Source of the DNA: Iocasia fonsfrigidae
GTDB lineage: Bacteria; Bacillota; Halanaerobiia; Halanaerobiales; DTU029
Length of the DNA: 64,000 nucleotides
Assembly (NCBI RefSeq): GCF_017751145.1
Contig: NZ_CP046640.1
Span: 1,902,137-1,966,136, forward strand
Reading direction: 5' to 3'
The notes below the pieces were generated by a model, which saw only the letters and a list, made by a program, of their open reading frames with translations, ran no database searches and was not told the DNA's origin. This document shows positions 45,789 to 54,923 of the stretch, piece by piece (the stretch's first letter is position 1; the number at the start of each line of letters is the position of its first letter). A program made the position numbers and the translations under genes.

Positions 45789-47711
45789 ATGCTGGAAAAA
45801 GTATTAAATAAACGTTATAAAATAATAAAGGAACTGGGTAAGGGTGGTATGGCTATTGTCTATGAAGCCCAGGATGATCTCCTTGACCGCAAAGTGGCCC
45901 TCAAGATGTTACGTCCTGAATATATAAATGATAAGGATTTTGTAAAGAGATTCAGGCATGAAGCCAAGGCAGTTGCCCGTTTGTCACACCCAAATGTAGT
46001 TAATATTTTTGATATTGGACAGGATGGAAAATATCATTACCTGGTGATGGAGGATGTTGATGGTTATAACTTAAAGGATATTATTAAGGAAAAAGGTAGA
46101 CTGGATACCTTTGAGGCTTTGGATATAGCCCGGCAGATATGTGCTGCCTTAATAGTCGCCCATAACAATAATATTATTCATTGTGATATTAAGCCTCATA
46201 ATATTTTATTAACCCCTGATAAACAGGTAAAAGTAACTGATTTTGGTATTGCCAGGGCAGCAACATCATCCACCTTGACAATAACTGATACTGTTGTAGG
46301 GAGTGCCCATTATTTTTCTCCTGAGCAGGCCAGAGGTGGAGAAATAAAGAGTTATTCAGACCTATATTCACTGGGCATAGTAATCTATGAAATGTTGACA
46401 GGTCAAGTTCCTTTTAAGGGTGATAGCCCGATTTCTGTAGCTTTAAAACATATCCAGGAAAAACCTAAACGACCTGGTCTGATTAACCCTGATATACCTG
46501 AAGAAGTTGAAAAATTAGTAATGAGGGCTATTGCTAAAGAACCTTCAGTTAGATTTCAGAATGCTGATGAGATGAAAAAGAGTATTAATAAGGTCATTGC
46601 TAAGCTAAAAGATAATATTAAACCAGCTAATTTTGTTGCTTCAGATAATGACGAGACCAAGGTTTTAAAAAGAGTAAAGGTAGATAGTAGAGATAAGGGG
46701 ATAAAAACGGGTAGTGATGAGAGGGAATATCTAAGTCAGCAAAAAGAAAGAGGAAAAATAGCCTGGGTTAAATGGATCGTGGCATTAGTTATCTTTCTAG
46801 CAATTACAGGGATAACTATGTTTATCTTTTATCAACGCTATATGGATGTTCCAGTTGTTGAGGTTCCAGATATTATTGGTATGAACCTTCAGGAAGCAGC
46901 TAAAGAGGCAGCCCAGGTAGGGCTGCAGATAGAGGAGCAAAATGAAGGGGTTAACCACCCGGAAATTCCAAAGGGGGATATTATTTCTCAGTACCCGACA
47001 GGTGGTGAAAGAGTCCGTCAGACCAGGGTTATTATGGTTACTGTTAGTAAAGGACCTGCCAGATTAAAAGCACCTGATTTTCTGGGGTTAACCTTAAGAG
47101 AGGCCCGGGTTATATTGGATAATAATAACCTTATCATGGGGAAGGAAGAGTATATCTATTCCAGTGAGATTACAGAGGGGGAGATAGTTAACCAAGATCC
47201 TGAACCTGGTGAAGAGATTGGGGTAGAAGAAGAAATTGACTTCATTATCAGTAAAGGTCCAGAACCAAACCGGGTAATAATGCCAGAGCTTCTGGGGTTA
47301 AGTAGGGAAAAAGCAGTTGAAAGAATTGAAGCATATAATCTTACTCTTGGTGAAATAAATGAGGAGTATAGTAAGAGATTTAAGGAAGGCCAGGTTGCCA
47401 AGCAGCAGTATAGTTCTGGCAATGAAATTGCCGAAGGAAGTAAAATTAATATTACAATTAGTAAGGGGCTGCTCAACGAAGATAATGCTGATGTTCACTC
47501 AGGGGTATTTAAAATTCAGTCAGTCCCTGCTGGCCCGAGGAATCAAGAGATAAAAATAATTATCTATGATAACAATGGAAGTGATCTTATATATAATAAA
47601 AAACATCAACCAGGGGATTATATTGCTTTGAACTTTAATAGTGTTGGTCCAACAATATTTGAGGTATATACTAATGATCAATTGTGGCAAGAGTACAAGC
47701 TGGGATATTAA
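45789..47711 (+). CDS. prkC: Ser/Thr protein kinase with PASTA domains
   Basis: This 640-aa membrane kinase senses muropeptides or lipid II. The kinase domain (about 1-270) shows GKGGMAIVYEA, ALKM, the catalytic loop HCDIKPHNILL (HCD instead of HRD), DFGIARA and YFSPEQARG. One membrane helix lies near 325-347. Three PASTA repeats follow outside (about 355-420, 425-490, 493-560), with a short extra beta-rich C-terminal region. Its order with prpC and rsgA is as in Bacillus. Confidence 0.94.
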   Translation: MLEKVLNKRYKIIKELGKGGMAIVYEAQDDLLDRKVALKMLRPEYINDKDFVKRFRHEAKAVARLSHPNVVNIFDIGQDGKYHYLVMEDVDGYNLKDIIKEKGRLDTFEALDIARQICAALIVAHNNNIIHCDIKPHNILLTPDKQVKVTDFGIARAATSSTLTITDTVVGSAHYFSPEQARGGEIKSYSDLYSLGIVIYEMLTGQVPFKGDSPISVALKHIQEKPKRPGLINPDIPEEVEKLVMRAIAKEPSVRFQNADEMKKSINKVIAKLKDNIKPANFVASDNDETKVLKRVKVDSRDKGIKTGSDEREYLSQQKERGKIAWVKWIVALVIFLAITGITMFIFYQRYMDVPVVEVPDIIGMNLQEAAKEAAQVGLQIEEQNEGVNHPEIPKGDIISQYPTGGERVRQTRVIMVTVSKGPARLKAPDFLGLTLREARVILDNNNLIMGKEEYIYSSEITEGEIVNQDPEPGEEIGVEEEIDFIISKGPEPNRVIMPELLGLSREKAVERIEAYNLTLGEINEEYSKRFKEGQVAKQQYSSGNEIAEGSKINITISKGLLNEDNADVHSGVFKIQSVPAGPRNQEIKIIIYDNNGSDLIYNKKHQPGDYIALNFNSVGPTIFEVYTNDQLWQEYKLGY

Positions 47712-47723
47712 AGGGAGGAAGCA

Positions 47724-48557
47724 ATGAAAGGTATAGTGACTAAGGCTGTTGGGGGATTTTTCTTTCCAGCAGACAGTAATCAGAAGATATATCAAACTAA
47801 GGTTCGCGGAAAAATAAAAGATAAGATCTATCCAGGTGATCTAGTGGAGTTTACTGATGGGGTTATAGAAAGGCTTTATCAACGAAAAAATCTTCTTTTT
47901 AGACCTAGTATTGCCAATGTTGATCAAGTACTTATTATGTTAGCCATGGATCAACCAGCTTTTGATAGGAGGTTATTAGACCGTTTTTTGCTAATGGTTG
48001 AAGATATGAGGCTGAAGCCCCTTATTATCATTAATAAAATGGAGCTAAGTATGAATAAATCCCCAGTAGAGGGTTTTGAAGATTATTTTCAGGCAGGTTA
48101 TAAAATATATTTTATAAGTGTAAAAGAAAAAAAAGGTCTTGATATCTTAGGTAAAACACTAGATGAACATGTTAATGTTTTAACAGGACCTTCAGGGGTA
48201 GGTAAATCATCTTTAATTAATGAAATGACTGATGCAAAACTGGCTGTTGCTGAACTTAGTCCTAAATTAAAACGTGGTGTTCATACTACTAGACATGTTG
48301 AATTGCTACCTGTTAATAAAGGTGGCTGGTTAGCGGACACACCTGGTTTTACTTCATTATCTATTAAGCATATAAAACATCAGGAATTAAGGTATTTTTT
48401 CCCCGAGTTTAGTGATTATCTGGATAAATGTCAGTTCAGGGGATGTAGTCATACACATGAACCAGGATGTGCTGTTAAAGATGCAGTTAGTAATGGTTTG
48501 CTTTCCAGAGATAGGTATAAGTCATATCAATTATTTTATGAAGAAATAAATAAGTAG
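47724..48557 (+). CDS. rsgA: Ribosome small-subunit biogenesis GTPase RsgA
   Basis: This 277-aa circularly permuted GTPase assists 30S maturation. An OB fold comes first. The G motifs appear in permuted order: NKME (G4), GPSGVGKSSL (G1), a TTRH G2 loop, then DTPGF (G3). A zinc knuckle closes it with CQFRGCSHTHEPGC. ATG is behind AAAGGGAGG. The C-terminal end is close to rpe (start 13 bp downstream). Confidence 0.94.
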   Translation: MKGIVTKAVGGFFFPADSNQKIYQTKVRGKIKDKIYPGDLVEFTDGVIERLYQRKNLLFRPSIANVDQVLIMLAMDQPAFDRRLLDRFLLMVEDMRLKPLIIINKMELSMNKSPVEGFEDYFQAGYKIYFISVKEKKGLDILGKTLDEHVNVLTGPSGVGKSSLINEMTDAKLAVAELSPKLKRGVHTTRHVELLPVNKGGWLADTPGFTSLSIKHIKHQELRYFFPEFSDYLDKCQFRGCSHTHEPGCAVKDAVSNGLLSRDRYKSYQLFYEEINK

Positions 48558-48569
48558 GGAGTGTATGCG

Positions 48570-49217
48570 ATGTCATTATTTTCACCGTCAATTCTGGCAG
48601 CAGATTTTAGTAATTTACGGGAAGAAATTAAAAAAGTTGAAAAAGCTGATTTCCTCCACTTAGATGTAATGGATGGTAGATTTGTTCCTAATATAAGTTT
48701 TGGGCCAGGTCTTATTAAAGCATTGAGACCTTATTCATCATTGAAATTTGATACTCATTTAATGATTGTTGAGCCTGAAAAATATATAACTACCTTTGCA
48801 GAAGTAGGTAGTGATCTCATTACTGTCCATGCTGAGGTAGTTACTCATTTAGACCGGGTGATTTCACAGATAAAAGATAAAGGCTGTAAGGCAGGTGTAG
48901 CATTAAATCCGTCAACCCCCTTAAATGTACTGGAATATGTTCTTGATAAAATTGATTATATTTTATTAATGACTGTAAACCCTGGATATGGCGGCCAAAG
49001 CTTTATCCCACTAATGTTTCAAAAGATAGTAAAATTAAAAGAACTTATTCAGGAAAGTAATCTGGATATAAAAATAGAAATTGATGGTGGGGTTAATTTA
49101 GACAACATTAATGAATTGTCTAATGCTGGGGTAGATATATTTGTGGCTGGTTCGGCAATATTTAAAACAGATAATCCAGCTGATACCTTAGCTAAAATGC
49201 GTGAAAAGACTAAATAA
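48570..49217 (+). CDS. rpe: Ribulose-phosphate 3-epimerase
   Basis: This 215-aa TIM-barrel enzyme interconverts ribulose-5-P and xylulose-5-P. Motifs include SPSILAADF, HLDVMDGRFVPN, DTHLMI, TVNPGYGGQSF and EIDGGV. I chose ATG 48570 over GTG 48561 because AGGGAG at 48556-48561 overlaps the latter. It closes the rsgA unit ahead of the TPP riboswitch. Confidence 0.95.
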   Translation: MSLFSPSILAADFSNLREEIKKVEKADFLHLDVMDGRFVPNISFGPGLIKALRPYSSLKFDTHLMIVEPEKYITTFAEVGSDLITVHAEVVTHLDRVISQIKDKGCKAGVALNPSTPLNVLEYVLDKIDYILLMTVNPGYGGQSFIPLMFQKIVKLKELIQESNLDIKIEIDGGVNLDNINELSNAGVDIFVAGSAIFKTDNPADTLAKMREKTK

Positions 49218-49264
49218 AGGGTGTTTATTGCAGGATTTTTAACTTTTTTGATGAATATACTTAA

Positions 49265-49352
49265 ATGGGGAGCCTAACTGGAGGGCTGAGAGGATACTCA
49301 TATCGACCCACTGACCTGATCCTGGTAATGCAGGCGAAGGGAAAAATCTTTA
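49265..49352 (+). ncRNA. TPP riboswitch (THI box)
   Basis: The conserved core is readable: GGGGAGC at 49267, GGGCTGAGAGGATAC, GACCCACTGACCTGATC and CTGGTAATGCAGGCGAAGGG. These are the two arms that bind the pyrimidine and pyrophosphate of thiamine diphosphate. It directly precedes a thiamine transporter and a thiamine diphosphokinase, so it should repress them when TPP is abundant. Confidence 0.95.
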
Positions 49353-49354
49353 CT

Positions 49355-49398
49355 GCTCCTCTGGTTTTGCTTACTAAAATAACAGGAGGAGATTTTTT
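49355..49398 (+). promoter_or_regulatory. TPP riboswitch expression platform
   Basis: GCTCCTCTG (49355-49363) can pair with CAGGAGGAG (49383-49391), which contains the ribosome site of thiT. T6 follows at 49393-49398, immediately before the ATG at 49399. The same hairpin could therefore hide the ribosome site or end transcription. Which operates cannot be read from sequence. Confidence 0.6.
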
Positions 49399-49929
49399 AT
49401 GCCAAATAAAAGGGTAAGAATGATGACAGAGATGGGGCTTGCTGTTGCCCTTAGTGTTGTCTTGAATTTTTTTCGATTATGGAAAATGCCTCAAGGAGGT
49501 TCAGTAAGTCTGGAAATGATGCCTATTCTAATTATTGCCCTGCGCTGGGGTGGTTTTCCCGGTATGTTAACTGGTTTCATCTATGGCTTAGCCCAGCTTA
49601 TGTTTGATGCCTATATTGTTCACCCTGTACAATTACTGCTTGATTATCCGGTAGCTTATATGTTACTTGGTCTAGCTGGTTTTATTGTAATTAAAAATAG
49701 GAGTCAGCGGTTATTTTACTGTACAGCCTTTGCAGGTGTTTTAATTGGTGGTTTAGGACGGTTTTTATCACATCTTTTATCAGGGGTAATATTTTTCGGC
49801 CACTATGCACCTGAAGGGCAGAATGTCTGGTTATATTCTACGATATATAATGGGAGCTTTATATTACCGTCTTTGATTGTATCTTTTATTATTATTATTC
49901 CATTATATAAGGCACTGGATATGAATTAG
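49399..49929 (+). CDS. thiT: Energy-coupled thiamine transporter ThiT
   Basis: This 176-aa ECF-type S component binds thiamine in the membrane and works with a shared EcfAAT module that is not encoded here. It has six hydrophobic segments and the family features VLNFFRLWKMPQGGSVSLEMMP, broken by LRWG and HPVQLLLDYPVAYMLLG further on. The Trp and Glu residues of the thiamine site are present. TPP riboswitch control supports the substrate. Confidence 0.93.
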   Translation: MPNKRVRMMTEMGLAVALSVVLNFFRLWKMPQGGSVSLEMMPILIIALRWGGFPGMLTGFIYGLAQLMFDAYIVHPVQLLLDYPVAYMLLGLAGFIVIKNRSQRLFYCTAFAGVLIGGLGRFLSHLLSGVIFFGHYAPEGQNVWLYSTIYNGSFILPSLIVSFIIIIPLYKALDMN

Positions 49930-49963
49930 TTATATTTTGTTCTTATAATAAAGGGAGATAAAA

Positions 49964-50614
49964 ATGCGTGATTCTGCAGTTATAGTATTAAATGGGAAAT
50001 TAATAGCTGGTAGTAATGAGTATAAAAAGTTAATAGATTTTGAGGATAGGATTGTAATTGGGGTGGATGGTGGTAGTTTATTATTGGAAGAGATAGGTTT
50101 TCTACCTGAGCTTATTATTGGAGATTTAGATTCTCTAACAAAGTATAAAATTAAGGAATATAAGCTAAAAGGAATAAAAATCATAGAATATCCCCGGGAA
50201 AAAGATGAGACAGATGGGGAACTGGCAGTTGATTACTGTTTGTCCAATCACATAAATGATCTTATTATTACTGCTTCTTTGGGGGGAAGATTTGATCAGC
50301 AGTTAGCCAATGTCTTTTTGCTTGAATATGCTTCCAAACAGGGTATCAATGCTATTATAAAAGAACCAGGAATTGAAATAGGCATTGTTAAAGGGAAAAA
50401 GAAATTTAATGATAAAAAAGGTATGGGATTATCATTACTACCTTTAAGTAGACAGGTAACTGATGTAGATATTTCAGGGTGTAAATATAAGCTGGATAAG
50501 GCCAGGTTAATTAGATATAAGACACGGGGTATTAGTAATCTAATAGAGAGTGAATCTGCCAGTGTAAGGATTAAAAATGGGGTATTGGTCTATATCTTGC
50601 GTAATAATACATAG
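49964..50614 (+). CDS. thiN: Thiamine diphosphokinase
   Basis: This 216-aa enzyme transfers pyrophosphate from ATP to thiamine. It shows GVDGGSLLL, IGDLDSL (Asp-rich metal site), EKDETDGELA and the LGGRFDQQLANV block. Being directly after thiT, 35 bp downstream and under the same riboswitch, it traps imported thiamine as TPP. It is the equivalent of Bacillus yloS at the same place in the cluster. Confidence 0.92.
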   Translation: MRDSAVIVLNGKLIAGSNEYKKLIDFEDRIVIGVDGGSLLLEEIGFLPELIIGDLDSLTKYKIKEYKLKGIKIIEYPREKDETDGELAVDYCLSNHINDLIITASLGGRFDQQLANVFLLEYASKQGINAIIKEPGIEIGIVKGKKKFNDKKGMGLSLLPLSRQVTDVDISGCKYKLDKARLIRYKTRGISNLIESESASVRIKNGVLVYILRNNT

Positions 50615-50684
50615 AGAATATTGTTATATCCTGACCCTTTGTTTAATAGTATTAAATGAGGATTTAAACAGGGGGGGAAATAAG

Positions 50685-50882
50685 TTGAATATAAAATTAG
50701 GTGATTTTGTTGTCAGAAAGGAAGAAAAGAATGACCTTTTATTCCAGGTTACAGGTTTTGATGGTGATTTTGCCTTATTAAAAGGGGTAAGGATTCCTAT
50801 TATAACGGTTTGTTCACTTAATAAATTGATTAAATTAAATAGAAAAAGAGAAGGTCTTAAAGCACTCAGGCGTGTAAAATAA
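50685..50882 (+). CDS. Small protein resembling the N-terminal domain of YabG
   Basis: This 65-aa protein starts at TTG 50685, after a G-rich ribosome site (GGGGGGG at 50671-50677). The segment LGDFVVRKEEKNDLLFQV, followed by FALLKGVRIPII, resembles the first ~60 residues of the sporulation protease YabG, which begins with a similar GDIVxRKS...ALLKG pattern. The protease part is absent: the gene ends in a basic tail and a clean terminator. It could be a stand-alone domain or a decayed remnant. Family resemblance is from memory. Confidence 0.6.
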   Translation: MNIKLGDFVVRKEEKNDLLFQVTGFDGDFALLKGVRIPIITVCSLNKLIKLNRKREGLKALRRVK

Positions 50883-50913
50883 AGGGTAGTTAATCATTAA
50901 CTACCCTTTATTT
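50877..50913. terminator. Perfect long-stem terminator after the YabG-like gene
   Basis: AAATAAAGGGTAGTTAA (50877-50893) and its exact complement (50897-50913) are separated by TCA. The A/T ends let it work on either strand. It overlaps the stop codon. Confidence 0.85.
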
Positions 50914-51011
50914 ATAATTTCTTAAATTATGCAGGATTTTTATTTGATATTTAGAATTTATAATATATAATTAAATATGTAACTTTGAAATTGTGGATAA
51001 CTTTAAAGGCC

Positions 51012-51135
51012 GACAAATATATTTGCTTTCCTTGTCGTGCGCTACGGCGTTATGCCTACTCTTACTGTCGAGAAATTGTCTTTTGGTGTCCTACCTCCAG
51101 ACAATTTCTAGAGTCGTTCAGCAAATATATTTGTC
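51012..51135. repeat. Nested inverted-repeat element, copy B
   Basis: GACAAATATATTTGCT (51012-51027) is perfectly complementary to AGCAAATATATTTGTC (51120-51135). The inner stem is AGAAATTGTCT (51071-51081) with AGACAATTTCT (51099-51109). Small hairpins are GGC-GTTAT-GCC (51046-51056) and GGT-GTCCT-ACC (51085-51095). It matches copy A along its whole length, in the same orientation, and lies in the 353-bp spacer before the M48 protease gene. Nothing else is seen in that spacer. Confidence 0.82.
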
Positions 51136-51235
51136 TGGTTTATGATTGTTTATTGTTTTGATTATGAAAAAGTTTTAGGCTATAGATGAAGCCAGTTTAT
51201 TATTACATACTCAATGAAACAGGAGGGGGCGTTTT

Positions 51236-52021
51236 GTGAAGATATCATTTAAAAGATATTTTTGGTTTTTATCTATCTTTATAGTGTTATTGTTATTAAG
51301 CTCCGTAACATTTGCAGTATCTGATTATGAGGAATATGTAGCTAAACTTAATCTTGATGATTTATATGATGAATATGGCGATAACATTTATAAACTTGAT
51401 GGTAATGATTATTTTGTTAAGATATTAGATAATTTAACAAACAGGCTTGACACAAAACTTCATTTTGAAATACATTATGTGGATTCAGATGTGGTAAATG
51501 CTTATTACATAGGTGATGGGAAGGTTGTTTTATTCAGGGGATTATTAGATAGACTGGCTAATAGTGATCAGCGTGCAGCGGTTATAGCACATGAGATGGG
51601 GCATGGAGTTAATGACCATATTGATGGTCAATTAAAGAGTGTCATTGGGCTTGGTATTGGCAGCTGGTTACTGGACCAGATTGTTGGTAAGGATTCTTCA
51701 GATAATACTTATAATTTATTAAAAAAATTTGGGCTGACATTGATTAATAAGGGTTATTCCAGGGAAAACGAAGAAGAAGCAGATTTGTTTTCTGTAAAAT
51801 TGTTAGATAAATCAGGTTATAATCCCAGTGGTGCTGTACAAGTAATGCAGATTTTGGATAGACTTAATGGTAGTTATAATAGTGAATTACTGGAATTATT
51901 ACAAACCCATCCTAACCCTCAGACCCGTATAGAATATATGACAAAAGAAATAAAAAAGACTACTGGTAAAAAACCTGAATACCTTAGTGGTGAGTACCTA
52001 GATCTTTATTTTAATGATTAG
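51236..52021 (+). CDS. Secreted M48-family metalloprotease
   Basis: This 261-aa protein has an N-terminal signal peptide (basic start, hydrophobic core to about residue 27, then FAVSD). The zinc motif HEMGH has H119, E120 and H123. The third ligand lies in ENEEEADLFSVKL. THPNPQTRIEYM near the end is typical of Oma1/BepA-like M48 proteases, which in diderms act on outer-membrane assembly or periplasmic quality control. The start is GTG 51236 behind GGAGGGGG. A 9-bp hairpin (52039-52063) follows without a T-run. Confidence 0.87.
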   Translation: MKISFKRYFWFLSIFIVLLLLSSVTFAVSDYEEYVAKLNLDDLYDEYGDNIYKLDGNDYFVKILDNLTNRLDTKLHFEIHYVDSDVVNAYYIGDGKVVLFRGLLDRLANSDQRAAVIAHEMGHGVNDHIDGQLKSVIGLGIGSWLLDQIVGKDSSDNTYNLLKKFGLTLINKGYSRENEEEADLFSVKLLDKSGYNPSGAVQVMQILDRLNGSYNSELLELLQTHPNPQTRIEYMTKEIKKTTGKKPEYLSGEYLDLYFND

Positions 52022-52102
52022 CTCTAATATAATTTTTTAACCCTGATTCTATTTATCAGGGTTATGTTGATAAACAAAGCTTTAAAAAAGGGTGATTATA
52101 AA

Positions 52103-52942
52103 ATGAGACAGATAGACAAAAAAGAGATTGTATCAGCAGTGGCTCAACTTGTACAGGAAGCAAATTATTTCCTCGGTGATGATATGCTTAAAGCCCTTCA
52201 TGATGGTAAAAGGGAAGAAGAATCTGTGATAGGTCAGGATATTTTCGCACAATTGCTGGAAAATGCTGGCATAGCAGCAGGAGAAAGGGTGCCTGTTTGT
52301 CAGGATACAGGTGTAGCTGTAATTTTTCTGGAGATCGGTAATGAAGTATATATAAATGGTAATATTTATAATGCTGTTAATGAAGGTGTCAGCAAGGGGT
52401 ATCAGGACGGGTATTTAAGAAAATCAATGGTTAAATCTCCTATTGACAGGATTAATACAGGGGATAATACCCCTGCTGTAATTCATACCAGGATAGTTCC
52501 AGGGGATAAACTAAAGATAATTGCTGCTCCTAAAGGAGGGGGTAGCGAAAATATGAGTAGACTGCAGATGTTAAAGCCTGCCGATGGTATTGAAGGGGTT
52601 AAAGAGGTAGTTATCAATGCTGTCAGGGAGGCTGGCGCTAATCCTTGTCCACCAATTATAGTCGGGGTCGGTATTGGTGGTAATTTTGAAAAGGCTGCTC
52701 TAATGGCCAAGGAAGCCCTACTTAGACCAGTAGACGACAGTAGTGAAAACCCAGTGATTGCTAGGCTTGAACAGGAATTATTAAAGGATATAAATAAACT
52801 GGGAATCGGGCCACAGGGGTTAGGTGGAAAGAAGACTGCCCTGGCAGTTAAGATAAAGGAATATCCCTGTCATATAGCCTCATTACCAGTAGCAGTCAAT
52901 ATCAACTGTCATGCGGCCAGACATAAAGAAATTGTATTGTAG
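52103..52942 (+). CDS. fumA: Fumarate hydratase class I, alpha subunit
   Basis: This 279-aa subunit of the oxygen-sensitive two-subunit class I fumarase/tartrate dehydratase family carries the [4Fe-4S] cysteines in PVCQDTG, NPCPP and NINCHAARH. Other family blocks are PKGGGSENMS and VGVGIGGNFEKA. I chose ATG 52103 behind AGGGTGAT over ATG 52064. The beta subunit follows at 10 bp. Fumarase is more likely than tartrate dehydratase because of the malic enzyme next to it. Confidence 0.88.
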   Translation: MRQIDKKEIVSAVAQLVQEANYFLGDDMLKALHDGKREEESVIGQDIFAQLLENAGIAAGERVPVCQDTGVAVIFLEIGNEVYINGNIYNAVNEGVSKGYQDGYLRKSMVKSPIDRINTGDNTPAVIHTRIVPGDKLKIIAAPKGGGSENMSRLQMLKPADGIEGVKEVVINAVREAGANPCPPIIVGVGIGGNFEKAALMAKEALLRPVDDSSENPVIARLEQELLKDINKLGIGPQGLGGKKTALAVKIKEYPCHIASLPVAVNINCHAARHKEIVL

Positions 52943-52952
52943 GAGGGATATT

Positions 52953-53495
52953 ATGGAGATAAGCACACCACTGTCAACAAAGGATATAGCAGGCTTAAAA
53001 GCTGGTGATAGGGTTTATATTAGTGGTACGATATTTACGGCCCGTGATGCAGCACATAAGAGGTTGGTAGAATTAATTAAAAAAGGGGAAGAACTACCTA
53101 TACCACTTAAGGGACAGGTAATATATTATGTTGGTCCAGCACCTGCCAGACCAGGTAAAGTAATTGGTTCAGCTGGACCAACTACAAGTTATCGGATGGA
53201 TCCCTATACACCAGTGTTATTAGAAAATGGTTTAAAAGGTATGATTGGTAAAGGAGGCCGTTCAACTGAAGTTAAAGAGGCTATTTCTAAATATAAAGGG
53301 ATTTACTTTGCTGCTGTAGGTGGGGCAGCTGCTTTGATTGCAAATTCTATTAAAAAAGCTGAAATAGTTGCCTATCCTGAACTTGGTCCAGAGGCAATTC
53401 ACCGCTTAGAGGTAAAAGATTTGCCTGTTTTTGTAATCAATGATATCTATGGTAATGACCTCTATGAAGATGGGATAAAATCATATTGTAAATAA
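52953..53495 (+). CDS. fumB: Fumarate hydratase class I, beta subunit
   Basis: This 180-aa subunit shows LKAGDRVYISG, TARDAAHKR, YYVGPAPARPG, GPTTSYRMD and GKGG in the substrate pocket, then AVGGAAAL. It pairs with the alpha subunit to hydrate fumarate to malate. ATG 52953 follows AGGAGGG; the longer frame lies inside the alpha gene. It is followed, after 104 bp, by malic enzyme. Confidence 0.88.
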   Translation: MEISTPLSTKDIAGLKAGDRVYISGTIFTARDAAHKRLVELIKKGEELPIPLKGQVIYYVGPAPARPGKVIGSAGPTTSYRMDPYTPVLLENGLKGMIGKGGRSTEVKEAISKYKGIYFAAVGGAAALIANSIKKAEIVAYPELGPEAIHRLEVKDLPVFVINDIYGNDLYEDGIKSYCK

Positions 53496-53599
53496 ATATA
53501 TACATCAGATTAAAAGTTGATAATGATGACAGAGCAGGTAAAATATTATATAATTAGGTGAAGAAATTTAAATAATTATAATTCTAGGAGTGATAACAG

Positions 53600-54826
53600 A
53601 TGTCAATTTATGATGAAGCCCTGGATATGCATAAGAAAAATCGGGGAAAGATAAGCATTAAAAGTAAAGTTGCTGTGAAAAACAAGCATGACCTTAGTAT
53701 GGCATATTCACCAGGTGTAGCTGAACCATGTAGAAAGATTGAAGAAAATAGAGATGCTATTTATGAATATACTAATAGAGGGAATTTTGTGGCAGTCGTA
53801 TCCTCAGGGACAGCAGTACTGGGGCTTGGTGATATTGGTCCTGAAGCTGCTCTGCCTGTTATGGAAGGTAAGGCTGTTTTATTTAAAGAGTTTGCCGGGG
53901 TTGATGCCTTTCCAATTTGCGTTGGAACAAAAGATGTTGATGAGATTGTTAAGTTTGTAAAATTGTTGGAACCAACCTTTGCTGGAATCAATCTGGAGGA
54001 TATTGCAGCACCGGAATGTTTTGAAATTGAAAATCGTCTCAAGGAAGAAACAAATATGGCTATTTTTCATGATGACCAGCATGGGACTGCTATTGTAAGT
54101 TTGGCTGGTCTTATAAATTCCTTAAAACTCATTGAAAAAAAAATAGACGATATAAAAATTTTAGTGAATGGTGCAGGAGCTTCAGCTACCTCTGTAACTA
54201 AATTGTTGTTAAAAGAGGGTGTTCAAAACATAGTTGTTTGTGATAGTAAGGGGGCTATTTATGAGGGAAGAAAAGAAAGGATGAATCCTGCTAAAGAAGA
54301 ACTGGCTGCCCTTACTAATCCTGATAAAATTAAAGGTGAATTAGCTGATGTAATCAAAGATGCTGACGTATTTATTGGTTTATCAGTTGCCAATGTCCTG
54401 AGTGAAGAAATGGTTAAAACTATGAAAGATAACCCTGTAATATTTGGTCTCTCTAATCCAACACCTGAAATTGCACCTGAATTAGCCCAAAAAGCTGGGG
54501 CAAAGATTATTGCTACTGGTAGGTCTGATTATCCCAACCAGATAAATAATGTGCTGGCCTTTCCAGGTGTTTTCAGAGGTGCCCTTGATGTTAGAGCAAA
54601 AGATATTAATGAAGAGATGAAATTAGCTGCAGCACATGCCATTGCTAATTTGGTAGGGGAAGACCTGGCTGCAGATTATGTTGTGCCTGCTCCATTTGAT
54701 CCCAGGGTAGCCCCTGAGGTAGCAGCTGCAGTTGCCAGGGCAGCAGTTGATAGTGGTGTGGCCAGGGTAGATATATCTGCTGAAGAGATAAAAAAACATA
54801 CCAGGGAATTAAGCTCTATTACTTAG
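53600..54826 (+). CDS. Malic enzyme (oxaloacetate-decarboxylating malate dehydrogenase)
   Basis: This 408-aa enzyme converts malate to pyruvate and CO2 with NAD(P)+. It has the short bacterial form with [12 protein letters not shown], the [11 protein letters not shown] metal site and [10 protein letters not shown]. The Rossmann motif is NGAGASATS, followed by LSNPTPE. There is no phosphotransacetylase C-terminal domain. ATG 53600 is behind TAGGAGTG. With fumarase it would turn fumarate into pyruvate. Confidence 0.92.
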   Translation: MSIYDEALDMHKKNRGKISIKSKVAVKNKHDLSMAYSPGVAEPCRKIEENRDAIYEYTNRGNFVAVVSSGTAVLGLGDIGPEAALPVMEGKAVLFKEFAGVDAFPICVGTKDVDEIVKFVKLLEPTFAGINLEDIAAPECFEIENRLKEETNMAIFHDDQHGTAIVSLAGLINSLKLIEKKIDDIKILVNGAGASATSVTKLLLKEGVQNIVVCDSKGAIYEGRKERMNPAKEELAALTNPDKIKGELADVIKDADVFIGLSVANVLSEEMVKTMKDNPVIFGLSNPTPEIAPELAQKAGAKIIATGRSDYPNQINNVLAFPGVFRGALDVRAKDINEEMKLAAAHAIANLVGEDLAADYVVPAPFDPRVAPEVAAAVARAAVDSGVARVDISAEEIKKHTRELSSIT

Positions 54827-54857
54827 TAGAAATATATTAAAAAATAGTATATAAATT

Positions 54858-54895
54858 AAAAGAGTAATTCTTATTTTACTAAGAATTACTCTTTT
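54858..54895. terminator. Bidirectional terminator between malic enzyme and rpmB
   Basis: AAAAGAGTAATTCTTA (54858-54873) and its exact complement (54880-54895) enclose a 6-nt loop. The A/T ends serve both converging genes. Confidence 0.88.
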
Positions 54896-54923
54896 ATAAA
54901 TAATAATAATATAGAGATGTATA

